Position numbers and translations under genes: made by a program. From Sinorhizobium sp. 8-89 (GTDB lineage: Bacteria; Pseudomonadota; Alphaproteobacteria; Rhizobiales; Rhizobiaceae), in contig NZ_JASKLR010000004.1 of NCBI RefSeq assembly GCF_030124325.1, positions 211,483 through 275,482 on the forward strand: a stretch of 64,000 nucleotides of DNA. Reading direction: 5' to 3'. The notes under the pieces are model-generated. The model worked only from the letters and a program-made list of their open reading frames with translations. It ran no database searches and was not told the origin of the DNA. Shown piece after piece: positions 39,541-52,761 of this stretch (positions are counted from its first letter, which is position 1; each line of letters starts with the position of its first letter).

Positions 39541-40806
39541 ATGGGAAGACGATCCATGGTGAGCCGGTCTTTTGGCATGATGCTGAAGGACCGCGGCGGC
39601 AATTTCGGAATGATGACGGCGCTGGTGGCGCCGCTGCTGTTGGCCGCGGGTGGCGTTTCCATCGACATGGCCAACATGCTGATGACCAAGAACCAGCTTC
39701 AGGACGCCACCGATGCCGCAGCACTCGCCGCGGCTTCCGCTCTGGTCTCCAATGAACAGCCCAATATCGAAGCGGCCAAGTTGATCGCGCGCAAGTTCCT
39801 GAAGGCGCAGATGGCGGGCTCGAGCGCGACGGACAGCCCTGCCGAAGGCGAACCGGAAGGAACGCCGACCGCACGGGCGGCGGACGGCGCAACGCCAACT
39901 TCCGAGACGCCGGCTTGGGACGATATCAATGTCTCGGAGGTGAACATCATCGAGACGCCCAACGGCACCAAGGGGAAATCCTTCAAGGTCTCGATCGTCA
40001 ACAAGCATCTGATCCAGTTCAACGCGATGACGCGCCTCCTCGGCACGGATTCGATCGAGCTTGAAACCCGGGCAACGGCGGAAAGCGCGACCGAGAGCAA
40101 GAACGCCTTGTCGATGTATCTCGTGCTCGACCGCTCGGGATCGATGGCCTGGAAGACGAATACGGTCGATACGACGAAGTCCAAGTGCCCCAATTATACC
40201 GAGGCGAACTGGGGCAGATATCCGAACCTGTCGGCGACCAGCCCGTGCTACGTCACCAAGATCAACGCGCTGAAAACGGCCGCTGGCGATCTGTTTGCCC
40301 AACTCCTGCTCGCCGATCCGGAATCGATCTATGTTCGCACCGGCGCTGTGTCCTACAACGCGTCGCAGGATCCCGCAGGCAGCCTCGCCTGGGGAACAAC
40401 GGGCGCGGCGGCCTATGTCAATGCTCTGGTCGCGACCGGCGGCACGGCCTCGGGCAACGCCTTCAAGACCGCCTATCAGAAGGTGATCGCATCGACGGAA
40501 GACACGGCGCACAACGGTAAGAACGGCCAGATTCCGACGAAATACATCGTCTTCATGACCGATGGCGAGAACAACTACGCCAACGACGACACCGTAACCA
40601 AGTACTGGTGCGACATCGCAAAGGCAAACAAGGTCCAGATCTACAGCGTCGCCTTCATGGCGCCGGACCGCGGCCAGGCTCTGCTGAAATATTGCGCCTC
40701 CTCAACGTCGCATTATTTCGAAGCCGAGGAAGCGGCTGACCTCGTCGCCGCTTTCAAGGCAATCGGCGAACGAGCCTCCGCCATGGTCTCCCGCCTCACC
40801 GAGTAA
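39541..40806 (+). CDS. tadG: TadG-like pilus assembly protein with von Willebrand A domain
   Basis: The protein starts with a charged stretch and a TM segment (GNFGMMTALVAPLLLAAGGVSIDMANM), the TadE/TadG-like prepilin-type region (GNFGM... then DATDAAALAAASAL), then a von Willebrand A domain from about 175 with MIDAS DRSGSM and a later TDGENNYAND. It should be secreted or anchored in the inner membrane. The normal Flp/Tad pilus genes (tadA, cpaB, flp) are not in the window. A ribosome site GGAG lies 3 bases before the ATG. A terminator follows at 40829. Confidence 0.82.
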   Translation: MGRRSMVSRSFGMMLKDRGGNFGMMTALVAPLLLAAGGVSIDMANMLMTKNQLQDATDAAALAAASALVSNEQPNIEAAKLIARKFLKAQMAGSSATDSPAEGEPEGTPTARAADGATPTSETPAWDDINVSEVNIIETPNGTKGKSFKVSIVNKHLIQFNAMTRLLGTDSIELETRATAESATESKNALSMYLVLDRSGSMAWKTNTVDTTKSKCPNYTEANWGRYPNLSATSPCYVTKINALKTAAGDLFAQLLLADPESIYVRTGAVSYNASQDPAGSLAWGTTGAAAYVNALVATGGTASGNAFKTAYQKVIASTEDTAHNGKNGQIPTKYIVFMTDGENNYANDDTVTKYWCDIAKANKVQIYSVAFMAPDRGQALLKYCASSTSHYFEAEEAADLVAAFKAIGERASAMVSRLTE

Positions 40807-40828
40807 TCGGACCAAGACCGCGCTTGCC

Positions 40829-40860
40829 ATGCCGTCCGGCTCCTGCGGGCGGCATTTTTC
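40829..40860 (+). terminator. rho-independent terminator of the tadG-like gene
   Basis: ATGCCGTCCG (40829-40838) pairs with CGGGCGGCAT (40846-40855) with one wobble, followed by TTTTTC, 23 bases past the stop. Confidence 0.85.
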
Positions 40861-41051
40861 TTTGTGCCGCCGACCGAAAAACGCGTTGCGAATCGCTCCG
40901 CGCACAAGCATGCGCTGTTTTAATCCTTTTAAAAACACCTGTTGCAAGCGCTTCGGATCGATGCATAAATTGCCTTATCTCTCCCGGCCGGCTCCGGCCC
41001 GCGGTCTCCCACACGCAAAAAGGGCAAACAAAAAAAGGTATGGCATTTCTT

Positions 41052-43517
41052 ATGATGAACCGGCTCTCCACCTCCGAACTGCCGCATCCCGCGCCGAGGT
41101 CGTCCGAGCCAGGCCAACTCGCGGTGGAGATCCTCGAACGTCTCAAATACCGCATAGGCAAGGACCCGAAAGTCGCCAAGCCGCATGACTGGCTCACGGC
41201 TGCCATTCTCGTGGCCCGTGACCGCATCACCGACAAGTGGATGGATTCGACCCGCAAGACCTATGCGACCGGCGCCAAGCGCGTCTACTATCTTTCGCTC
41301 GAGTTCCTCATCGGCCGCCTGATGCGCGACGCCATGACGAATATCGGCCTGATGGACGAAATGCGTGACGCGCTGGCGTCACTCGGCGTCGATATCGATG
41401 TGATCGCCGGGCTCGAGCCTGATGCAGCGCTCGGCAATGGCGGCCTCGGCCGCCTTGCCGCCTGTTTCATGGAATCCATGGCGACCGTCGATGTGCCCGC
41501 CTATGGCTACGGCATCCGCTACATGCACGGCCTGTTCCGCCAGCAGATGGCCGACGGCTGGCAGGTCGAACTGCCCGAGACGTGGCTCGCCCACGGCAAT
41601 CCCTGGGAATTCGAACGGCGCGAAAGTTCCTATGAAATCGGTTTCGGCGGCGGCGTGGAAACCGTCAACATCGACGAGGAAGTTCAGCGCTACGTCTGGA
41701 AGCCGGCCGAACGCGTCATCGCCACCGCGTTCGACACACCGGCCGTCGGCTGGCGCGCAAAACGCGTCAACACGCTGCGCCTCTGGGGTGCGCAGCCGAT
41801 CGATCCGATCCTGCTCGACGCCTTCAACGCCGGCGACCACATCGGCGCACTGCGCGAAAGCAACAAGGCGGAGAGCCTGACACGGGTGCTCTACCCGGCC
41901 GACGCGACGCCCTCGGGGCAGGAGTTGCGCCTGAGGCAGGAGTATTTCTTCTCATCCGCCTCGCTGCAGGACATTCTGCGTCGCCACCTGCAGCAGTATC
42001 CAGATTTCACGTCGTTGCCGGATGCGGTCGCCATCCAGCTCAACGATACCCATCCGGCCGTGTCCGTCGCGGAACTCGTGCGGCTCCTGACCGACGTTCA
42101 CGGGCTCGATTTCGAGCAGGCCTGGGACATCACCCGACGCACTTTCTCCTACACCAATCATACGCTGCTGCCGGAAGCGCTGGAGAGCTGGCCGGTGCCG
42201 CTCTTCGAGCGGCTGCTGCCACGCCACATGCAGATCGTCTATGCCATCAATGCGAAGATCCTGATCGAAGCGCGCAGGCAGAAGCACGCGACCGACGAGG
42301 AGATCCGCAGCATCTCGCTCATCGAGGAGACGGGCGAAAGGCGCGTGCGCATGGGCAATCTCGCCTTTGTCGGTTCGCATTCGATCAACGGCGTCTCGGC
42401 GTTGCACACCGAACTGATGAAAGAGACGGTCTTTGCCGATCTGCACCGGCTTTATCCGGACCGCATCAACAACAAGACCAACGGCATCACGCCGCGCCGC
42501 TGGCTGATGCAGTGCAACCCGGGCCTCTTCGGCCTCATCCGCGAGGCGATCGGCGACGAGTTCATGGACAATACCGAGGCGCTGCAGGCGCTCGGCGCCT
42601 TTGCCGACCAGGCGGACTTCCAGGAGAACTTCGCCGCCGTCAAGCGCGCCAACAAGGTGAAACTCGCGAAGCTCGTCCAGAGCAGCCTCGGCATTCGGCT
42701 CGATCCGTCTGCGATGTTCGACATCCAGATCAAGCGCATCCACGAATACAAGCGGCAGCTCCTGAACATCATCGAGGCCGTCGCGCTTTACGATCAGATC
42801 CGCTCGCATCCCGAACTCGACTGGGTGCCGCGTGTCAAGCTCTTCGCCGGTAAGGCAGCGCCAAGCTATCACAACGCCAAGCTGATCATCAAACTTGCCA
42901 ACGACGTCGCTCGCGTCATCAACAATGACCCGGCCGTGCGTGGTCTCCTGAAAATCGTCTTCATCCCCAACTACAACGTGTCGCTCGCCGAAGTTATGGT
43001 GCCGGCCGCCGATCTTTCCGAACAGATCTCGACCGCCGGCATGGAGGCCTCCGGCACCGGCAACATGAAATTCGCCCTCAACGGCGCGCTGACCATCGGC
43101 ACGCTCGACGGCGCCAATGTCGAAATGCGCGATTGGGTCGGCGAGGAAAACATCAAGATCTTCGGCATGACCGCGGAGGACGTGGCGAAAGCGCGGGCGG
43201 AGGGGCACAACCCGCGCGCCATCATCGAAGGCTCACGCGAGCTCTCACAGGCGCTTTCCGCGATCGCCTCGGGCGTTTTCTCGCCGGACGACCGAAATCG
43301 CTTCTCCGGTCTCGTCGACGGGCTCTACAACCATGACTGGTTCATGGTCGCCGCTGATTTCGAGGCCTATGCCAAGGCACAGCGCGAGATCGACCAGCTC
43401 TGGACCAGGCCATCCTCCTGGTACGCGCAGGCGGTCCGCAATACCGCCCGCATGGGCTGGTTCTCGTCCGACCGCACGATCCGGCAATATGCCGGCGAAA
43501 TCTGGAGAGCTGGATGA
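41052..43517 (+). CDS. glgP: glycogen/alpha-glucan phosphorylase
   Basis: GlgP removes glucose-1-phosphate from glycogen by phosphorolysis using PLP. An open frame reaches 40824, but that part overlaps the tadG terminator and is unlike the family, so I took the double ATG at 41052/41055 (41040 is also possible); this gives 820-821 residues, the normal size. Family blocks include YYLSLEFLIGR, ALGNGGLGRLAACFMES, and the PLP-lysine region ASGTGNMKFALNGALTIGTLDGANVE. The downstream ATGA overlap with glgB marks translational coupling. It opens the operon. Confidence 0.94.
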   Translation: MMNRLSTSELPHPAPRSSEPGQLAVEILERLKYRIGKDPKVAKPHDWLTAAILVARDRITDKWMDSTRKTYATGAKRVYYLSLEFLIGRLMRDAMTNIGLMDEMRDALASLGVDIDVIAGLEPDAALGNGGLGRLAACFMESMATVDVPAYGYGIRYMHGLFRQQMADGWQVELPETWLAHGNPWEFERRESSYEIGFGGGVETVNIDEEVQRYVWKPAERVIATAFDTPAVGWRAKRVNTLRLWGAQPIDPILLDAFNAGDHIGALRESNKAESLTRVLYPADATPSGQELRLRQEYFFSSASLQDILRRHLQQYPDFTSLPDAVAIQLNDTHPAVSVAELVRLLTDVHGLDFEQAWDITRRTFSYTNHTLLPEALESWPVPLFERLLPRHMQIVYAINAKILIEARRQKHATDEEIRSISLIEETGERRVRMGNLAFVGSHSINGVSALHTELMKETVFADLHRLYPDRINNKTNGITPRRWLMQCNPGLFGLIREAIGDEFMDNTEALQALGAFADQADFQENFAAVKRANKVKLAKLVQSSLGIRLDPSAMFDIQIKRIHEYKRQLLNIIEAVALYDQIRSHPELDWVPRVKLFAGKAAPSYHNAKLIIKLANDVARVINNDPAVRGLLKIVFIPNYNVSLAEVMVPAADLSEQISTAGMEASGTGNMKFALNGALTIGTLDGANVEMRDWVGEENIKIFGMTAEDVAKARAEGHNPRAIIEGSRELSQALSAIASGVFSPDDRNRFSGLVDGLYNHDWFMVAADFEAYAKAQREIDQLWTRPSSWYAQAVRNTARMGWFSSDRTIRQYAGEIWRAG

Positions 43518-45724
43518 CGGTCTCGCCCGGCAACGACCCAGCGCCCGCCCCGTCCGGCGTGCTGCCAGCGCCGGACATCGCGGCAATACTTTCCGGTAAC
43601 CATTATAATCCCTTCGCGGTTCTCGGCGTTCATGCGGCCGGCAAAAGCTATGTCGCCCGCTGCTTCATTCCTGGCGCCGAGGACGTGACGGCAGAAACGC
43701 TCTCGGGCAAGGAGATCGGCACGCTCCAGCGGCGCGACGACGCCGGCTTCTTCGAAGGCGTCGTATCGCTGCGCAAGGAACAGCCCATCCGTTATCGCGC
43801 CTCCAACAGCGGCGGTGAATGGATCGTCGTCGATCCCTACAGCTTTGGTCCCGTGCTCGGACCGATGGACGACTACTACATCCGTGAAGGCTCGCATCTC
43901 AGGCTCTTCGACAAGATGGGCGCCCATCCGATCTCGCACGACGGCGTGGAAGGCTTCCACTTTGCCGTTTGGGCTCCGAACGCGCGACGCGTCTCGGTGG
44001 TCGGTAATTTCAACGATTGGGATGGACGGCGCCATGTGATGCGCTTGCGCGCCGACACCGGCATCTGGGAGATTTTCATTCCCGGCGTGCCGGCTGGCAC
44101 GCCGTACAAGTATGAAATCCTCGATAGCGAAGGGACACGCCTGCCGCTGAAGGCGGATCCCTTCGCCCGTCGCTCGGAACTCCGCCCGGATACGGCTTCG
44201 ATGACGACGGGCGAGATCGCGCAGGTATGGGACGACGAGGCGCATCGCCAGCACTGGGCAGAGGTCGATCCGCGCCGGCAGCCGATTTCCATCTACGAGG
44301 TGCATGCAGGCTCTTGGCAGCGCCGCGACAATGGCGAGATGCTCTCCTGGGACGAACTGGCGGATCGGCTCATTCCCTACTGCATCGACATGGGCTTCAC
44401 GCATATCGAGTTCCTGCCGATTTCCGAATTTCCGTTCGATCCTTCCTGGGGTTACCAGACCACCGGACTCTACGCGCCGACGGCTCGTTTCGGCGAACCG
44501 GAGGGGTTCGCCCGCTTCGTCAACGGCTGCCACAAGGTCGGCATCGGCGTCATCCTTGATTGGGTGCCGGCACATTTCCCGACCGACGAGCACGGGCTTC
44601 GTTGGTTCGACGGTACGGCGCTCTACGAGCATGCGGATCCGCGCAAGGGTTTCCATCCCGACTGGAACACGGCGATCTACAATTTCGGCCGCCAGGAGGT
44701 TCTGGCCTATCTCGTCAACAACGCCCTCTACTGGGCGGAGAAGTTCCACGTCGATGGCTTGCGCGTCGATGCGGTCGCGTCGATGCTCTACCTCGATTAC
44801 TCGCGCAAGCACGGCGAGTGGGTGCCGAACGAATATGGCGGCAACGAGAACCTGGAGGCCGTCCGCTTTCTGCAGACGATGAACACCCGGCTCTACGGCA
44901 TCCACCAAGGGGTGCTGACGATCGCCGAGGAATCGACCTCCTGGCCGAAGGTTTCGCATCCGGTCCACGCCGGCGGCCTGGGTTTCGGCTTCAAATGGAA
45001 CATGGGCTTCATGCACGATACGCTGCAATATCTTGCGCGCGAGCCCGTGCACCGGAAGTTCCACCACAACGACATGACCTTCGGGCTGCTTTACGCGTTC
45101 AGCGAGAATTTCGTGCTGCCGCTGTCGCATGACGAGGTCGTGCACGGCAAGGGATCCCTGGTCGCCAAGATGGCCGGAGACGACTGGCAGAAGTTCGCCA
45201 ATCTCAGGGCCTACTATGCCTTCATGTGGGGTTATCCCGGCAAGAAGCTTCTGTTCATGGGCCAGGAATTCGCTCAGTGGCGCGAATGGTCGGAAGAGCG
45301 CGCGCTCGACTGGAACCTTCTCGAATACAATCTGCACGAGGGCATGCGTCGTCTCGTGCGCGACCTCAACGGCACCTACCGTTCGAAAGCAGCACTGCAT
45401 GCACGCGACTGCGAGGGCGAGGGCTTCGAGTGGCTGATAGCGGACGATCGCGACAATTCGGTTTTTGCCTGGCTCAGAAAGGCGCCGGGCGAAAAGCTCG
45501 TGGCCGTCGTCACCAATTTCACCCCGATCTACCGGGAAGGTTACGACATACCGCTTCCGGTAGCGGGGCGATGGAAGGAAATCCTCAACACCGATGCGGA
45601 GATCTACGGAGGGAGTGGCAAGGGCAACGGCGGTGCCGTGCATGCGGAGAGAAAATCGACGGGAATAACGGTCGCAACCATCACGTTGCCGCCTTTGGCA
45701 ACGCTGATGCTGGAGCAGGAGTAG
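43514..45724 (+). CDS. glgB: 1,4-alpha-glucan branching enzyme (GH13)
   Basis: GlgB introduces alpha-1,6 branches into glycogen. The 736 residues contain the N-terminal CBM48 domain (about 120-230, GFHFAVWAPNARRVSVVGNFNDW) and the GH13 barrel with DGLRVDAVASMLYLDY (nucleophile Asp), LTIAEESTSWP (acid/base Glu) and LPLSHDEVVHGK (transition-state Asp). The ATG at 43514 overlaps the glgP stop by 4 bases (ATGA). An extra N-terminal beta domain (1-110) is present, as in most glgB of this class. Confidence 0.95.
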   Translation: MTVSPGNDPAPAPSGVLPAPDIAAILSGNHYNPFAVLGVHAAGKSYVARCFIPGAEDVTAETLSGKEIGTLQRRDDAGFFEGVVSLRKEQPIRYRASNSGGEWIVVDPYSFGPVLGPMDDYYIREGSHLRLFDKMGAHPISHDGVEGFHFAVWAPNARRVSVVGNFNDWDGRRHVMRLRADTGIWEIFIPGVPAGTPYKYEILDSEGTRLPLKADPFARRSELRPDTASMTTGEIAQVWDDEAHRQHWAEVDPRRQPISIYEVHAGSWQRRDNGEMLSWDELADRLIPYCIDMGFTHIEFLPISEFPFDPSWGYQTTGLYAPTARFGEPEGFARFVNGCHKVGIGVILDWVPAHFPTDEHGLRWFDGTALYEHADPRKGFHPDWNTAIYNFGRQEVLAYLVNNALYWAEKFHVDGLRVDAVASMLYLDYSRKHGEWVPNEYGGNENLEAVRFLQTMNTRLYGIHQGVLTIAEESTSWPKVSHPVHAGGLGFGFKWNMGFMHDTLQYLAREPVHRKFHHNDMTFGLLYAFSENFVLPLSHDEVVHGKGSLVAKMAGDDWQKFANLRAYYAFMWGYPGKKLLFMGQEFAQWREWSEERALDWNLLEYNLHEGMRRLVRDLNGTYRSKAALHARDCEGEGFEWLIADDRDNSVFAWLRKAPGEKLVAVVTNFTPIYREGYDIPLPVAGRWKEILNTDAEIYGGSGKGNGGAVHAERKSTGITVATITLPPLATLMLEQE

Positions 45725-45824
45725 CGCCTTCGTGCGCGACAGACGAAGCGAAAAGTACTTGCGTGGGCCGCGAGGTGTCTGAACCGCCTGGCCGTCCTCG
45801 AGGAACAGTGATTGGGGAGGACAA

Positions 45825-47087
45825 ATGGTGGAAAAGCGTACACAACCTCTGGCCCGCGATGCCATGGCCTATGTTCTCGCCGGCGGCCGCGGCAGCCGAC
45901 TGAAGGAATTGACGGACCGCCGCGCCAAGCCGGCCGTCTATTTCGGCGGCAAGGCGCGCATCATAGATTTCGCGCTCTCCAATGCATTGAATTCCGGTAT
46001 CCGCCGCATCGGGGTCGCCACCCAATACAAGGCACATTCGCTGATCCGGCACCTGCAGCGCGGCTGGAACTTCTTCCGTCCCGAGCGCAACGAGAGCTTC
46101 GACATCCTGCCGGCAAGTCAGCGCGTCTCCGAAACGCAATGGTATGAAGGCACGGCGGACGCCGTCTATCAGAACAGCGACATCATCGAGGATCACGGCG
46201 TCGAGTACATGGTCATCCTGGCCGGCGACCATATCTACAAGATGGACTACGAACTGATGCTGCAGCAGCACGTCGACTCCGGCGCCGATGTAACGGTCGG
46301 CTGCCTGGAAGTGCCGCGGATGGAAGCAACCGGCTTCGGCGTCATGCATGTCGACAATGAGGACCGCATCATCGCCTTTGTCGAGAAGCCGGCCGACCCT
46401 CCCGGGATTCCCGGCACCCCGGACCTGGCGCTCGCCTCCATGGGCATCTATGTGTTCCACACCAAGTTCCTGATGGATCTCCTGCGCCGTGACGCCGCCG
46501 ACCCGAAGTCGAGCCGCGACTTCGGCAAGGACATCATCCCCTACATCGTCAACAACGGAAAGGCGGTCGCCCACCGCTTCACCCGGTCGTGCGTTCGCTC
46601 GGACTTCGAGCGGGAGGCCTATTGGCGCGACGTCGGCACGATCGACGCATACTGGCAGGCCAATATCGACCTCACCCATGTGACGCCCGAACTCGATATC
46701 TATGACAACACTTGGCCGATCTGGACCTTTGCCGAAATCAAGCCGCCGGCAAAGTTCGTCCATGACGACGAAAATCGCCGCGGGTCGGCAACATCCTCTC
46801 TTGTCTCCGGCGACTGCATCATCTCCGGCGCGGCGCTCAACCGCAGCCTGCTGTTCACCGGCGTCCGCGTCAATTCCTACTCCAGGCTCGAGAATGCCGT
46901 TGTCCTGCCCGATGTAACGATCGGTCGGCACTCGACGCTGCGCAACGTGGTCATCGACAGCCGTGTCGTGATCCCGGAAGGGCTGGTCGTCGGCGACGAT
47001 CCGGAACTGGACGCCAAGCGCTTCCGCCGCACGGAAAGTGGCGTCTGCCTGATCACGCAATCGATGATCGACAAGCTGGGAATGTAG
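45825..47087 (+). CDS. glgC: glucose-1-phosphate adenylyltransferase (ADP-glucose pyrophosphorylase)
   Basis: GlgC makes ADP-glucose from ATP and glucose-1-phosphate, the committed and allosterically controlled step of glycogen synthesis. The 420 residues have the nucleotide loop [29 protein letters not shown] at about 11-38 with the conserved Arg and Lys, the FSNALNSG-like [11 protein letters not shown] segment, and a C-terminal left-handed beta-helix ([28 protein letters not shown]). A strong ribosome site GGGGAGGACAA precedes the ATG; the 100-base gap after glgB shows no terminator. Confidence 0.96.
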   Translation: MVEKRTQPLARDAMAYVLAGGRGSRLKELTDRRAKPAVYFGGKARIIDFALSNALNSGIRRIGVATQYKAHSLIRHLQRGWNFFRPERNESFDILPASQRVSETQWYEGTADAVYQNSDIIEDHGVEYMVILAGDHIYKMDYELMLQQHVDSGADVTVGCLEVPRMEATGFGVMHVDNEDRIIAFVEKPADPPGIPGTPDLALASMGIYVFHTKFLMDLLRRDAADPKSSRDFGKDIIPYIVNNGKAVAHRFTRSCVRSDFEREAYWRDVGTIDAYWQANIDLTHVTPELDIYDNTWPIWTFAEIKPPAKFVHDDENRRGSATSSLVSGDCIISGAALNRSLLFTGVRVNSYSRLENAVVLPDVTIGRHSTLRNVVIDSRVVIPEGLVVGDDPELDAKRFRRTESGVCLITQSMIDKLGM

Positions 47088-47098
47088 GTCTGCCGCGT

Positions 47099-50175
<3,077 letters not shown>

Positions 50176-50231
50176 CGGCTGACCGCGCCCTCTGCATTTG
50201 AGATCAACGACCGGACAAAGGTGCGCCCTTC

Positions 50232-52196
50232 ATGCCGACTGCCGGAATTTCGCGCCTCGGGGCGACGCCTACGTCGGGGGGGACACACTTTGCAGTCTGG
50301 TCCCGCAATGCCGCCCGCATCGACCTCTGCCTGTTCGACAAGACCGGCAGCAAGGAACTCCGTCGCCTGCCGCTGACACGCGACGGAGACGTTCATAGTC
50401 TGACGCTCGCCGACGCAGAGGCCGGCACCCGCTACGGCCTGCGCGCCGACGGCGTCTACTCGCCCGAACATGGGCTCTGGTTCGATCCGTCGAAGCTTCT
50501 GGTCGATCCCTACGCGATCGAGCTCGATCGCCCCTTTCGCCATGATCCCCGCCTGACCGTCTTCGGCGAGGAGACCGCCGATCTGGTGCCGAAAGCGATC
50601 GTGACCGAAACGAGGGCGGTAAAGGTAAAACCGCCACTGTTCCAACCGGGCGAACTGATCTACGAGGTAGCCGTCAAACCGTTCACCATCCTGCACCCGG
50701 ATATTGCCGAGAAGAAACGCGGTACCGTCGCCGCACTGGCGGAGCCGCCGGTCATCGACCACCTGAAACGCCTCGGCGTCTCGGCGGTCGAACTGATGCC
50801 GATCGTCGCCTGGATTGACGAACGGCACCTGCCGCCGCTCGGTCTGCACAACGGTTGGGGCTACAATCCGATCGCCCCCATGGCGCTCGATCCGCGGCTG
50901 GTGCCCGGCGGAGTCAAGGAACTGCGCAAGACCGTCGAGACGCTGCACAAGGCCGGCATCGGCGTCATCCTCGATCTCGTCTTCAACCATTCCGGAGAAA
51001 GCGACCGACTTGGGACGACGCTCTCCATGCGCGGGCTCGACAATCTCATTTATTATCGCCACGCGACCGATCGGCCCGGCGAACTCATCAACGACACCGG
51101 ATGCGGCAATACCATTGCTTGCGACCACCCGATGGTGCGCGACCTGATACTCGCCAGCCTCCGCCACTTCGTGCTCAATGCCGGCGTCGACGGCTTCCGC
51201 TTCGACCTCGCATCGATCCTCGGGCGCGACATGAGCGGCTTCCGCCGCGACGCCGCGCTTTTTGCGGCCATCGCCGCGGATCCGGTGCTTGGCGACCGCA
51301 TTCTCATCGCCGAACCTTGGGACACCGGTCCCGGCGGCTACCAGCTCGGCAATTTCCCCGAACCCTTCCTCGAATGGAACGACCGCGCGCGCGACGACAT
51401 TCGCCGCTATTGGCGCGGCGACCGGCATGCGATCGGCGCCCTGGCGACCGCACTCGCCGGCTCTTCGGACACATTCTCGCGCTGGGGCGAGACGGCCACC
51501 CGCAGCGTCAACTTCATCGCCGCCCATGACGGCTTCACGCTCACGGATCTCGCCTCCTATGCGCGCAAGCACAACGAGGCGAACGGGGAAGAGAATCGCG
51601 ACGGCCATAACGAGAACTATTCGTGGAACAATGGCGCTGAAGGCCCTATCGCCGATCCGGAAATCGCGGCAGCGAGACGGGCCGACGCCATGGCGCTTAT
51701 TGGTACCCTTTTTGCCTCGCGCGGTACGATCATGCTGACGGCCGGGGACGAAGGCGGGCGCAGCCAGGGCGGCAACAACAACGCCTATGCGCAGGACAAC
51801 GCTGTGACCTGGCTCGATTGGGCGAAGCTCGACCCGAAACTTGTCGACCACACGGCCGCGCTCTCAACGATGCGCCGGCGTTTCGATGTCTTCGCCGGGA
51901 CGGAGTTCCTCACTGGCAAGGGCGACGTCGCCTGGCTGCGTCTCGACGGCCAACCCATGAGGCTCGAGGATTGGGAACATCCGGCGACCGACAACTTCGT
52001 TATGCTGCTTGCGACCGGGGACCTGGAGCGGCGGCGAGCGACCCGGCTCGCCGTGGTCATCAACCGCGGTCATGCGCCGCATCCCTTGCAGCTTCCGACG
52101 AGCCTCGATGGCGCATGGCGCGACGCTCTTTCCGAGGCGGCGGCGCCCGCTTTTGCCGCTCCCCGCTCCGTCAGCTTTTTTGTCGAGATTTTCTGA
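50232..52196 (+). CDS. glgX: glycogen debranching enzyme (isoamylase type, GH13)
   Basis: GlgX hydrolyses the alpha-1,6 links of limit dextrins left by GlgP. The 654 residues start with a CBM48 domain (GATPTSGGTHFAVWSRNAARIDLCLFD) and continue with the GH13 barrel: VILDLVFNHSGE, DGFRFDLASILGRD (nucleophile Asp), LIAEPWDTGPGGYQLG (acid/base Glu), FIAAHDGFTLTDLASY (third acid). It ends the glg operon, 56 bases after pgm. The ribosome site is weak (AAAGGTG). Confidence 0.95.
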   Translation: MPTAGISRLGATPTSGGTHFAVWSRNAARIDLCLFDKTGSKELRRLPLTRDGDVHSLTLADAEAGTRYGLRADGVYSPEHGLWFDPSKLLVDPYAIELDRPFRHDPRLTVFGEETADLVPKAIVTETRAVKVKPPLFQPGELIYEVAVKPFTILHPDIAEKKRGTVAALAEPPVIDHLKRLGVSAVELMPIVAWIDERHLPPLGLHNGWGYNPIAPMALDPRLVPGGVKELRKTVETLHKAGIGVILDLVFNHSGESDRLGTTLSMRGLDNLIYYRHATDRPGELINDTGCGNTIACDHPMVRDLILASLRHFVLNAGVDGFRFDLASILGRDMSGFRRDAALFAAIAADPVLGDRILIAEPWDTGPGGYQLGNFPEPFLEWNDRARDDIRRYWRGDRHAIGALATALAGSSDTFSRWGETATRSVNFIAAHDGFTLTDLASYARKHNEANGEENRDGHNENYSWNNGAEGPIADPEIAAARRADAMALIGTLFASRGTIMLTAGDEGGRSQGGNNNAYAQDNAVTWLDWAKLDPKLVDHTAALSTMRRRFDVFAGTEFLTGKGDVAWLRLDGQPMRLEDWEHPATDNFVMLLATGDLERRRATRLAVVINRGHAPHPLQLPTSLDGAWRDALSEAAAPAFAAPRSVSFFVEIF

Positions 52197-52254
52197 GTTT
52201 TTACCATCACTTGCTAGGTCTAGCCCTACCGGCCTATAGATCGGTGGGAGGCCC

Positions 52255-52761
52255 ATGTTTCAGGACAATCATATGCCGCAAGACATTTCACTTTCGGACG
52301 TCAGGAAGCTAATCGGCCAGGAGATCGGCGTTTCCGACTGGATCACCGTGACCCAGAAGACCATCGATAATTTTGCCGAGGCGACAGGCGACTATCAGTT
52401 CATTCATACGGACCCGGTGCGCGCCGCGGCGGAAACGCCGTTCGGAGGCACGATCGCCCACGGCTTCCTGTCGCTCTCGCTGCTTTCGGCGATGAACTAC
52501 AGTTGCCTGCCCAAGATCCGCGAGCAGACGATGGGCATCAACTACGGCTTCGATAAAGTCCGCTTCGTCGCGCCGGTGAGGAGCGGCGCCAAGGTGCGCG
52601 GCCGTTTCATCATGGCCGACGCCCGCTTTCGCGGCGCCGGCATGCTGATGATCACCTATGACGTGACGGTGGAGATCGAGGGCGAACGCAAGCCCGCCTT
52701 GACCGCAACATGGCAGACGATCATCCAGTTCGATCCGAAGGATCGGCCGGCCGATGCCTGA
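52255..52761 (+). CDS. MaoC-like dehydratase (NodN/PhaJ-type hot-dog fold)
   Basis: This single-domain hydratase/dehydratase of 168 residues carries the R-hydratase motif NFAEATGDYQFIHTDP (Asp/His pair) and the FGGTIAHGFLSLSLLSAM helix. It probably acts on enoyl-CoA or a related thioester; the NodN relatives are implicated in Nod factor acyl chain supply, but this copy is not in a nod cluster. The ATG at 52255 has GGGAGG at good spacing (a second ATG at 52273 is in frame). The next gene overlaps its 3' end by 8 bases. Confidence 0.88.
   Translation: MFQDNHMPQDISLSDVRKLIGQEIGVSDWITVTQKTIDNFAEATGDYQFIHTDPVRAAAETPFGGTIAHGFLSLSLLSAMNYSCLPKIREQTMGINYGFDKVRFVAPVRSGAKVRGRFIMADARFRGAGMLMITYDVTVEIEGERKPALTATWQTIIQFDPKDRPADA

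Noticed and set aside
40824..41051. N-terminal extension of glgP
   Set aside because: It overlaps the tadG terminator and is not phosphorylase-like.
43367..45865. An 832-codon minus-strand frame across glgB
   Set aside because: It is antisense to a conserved GH13 gene and has no family match.
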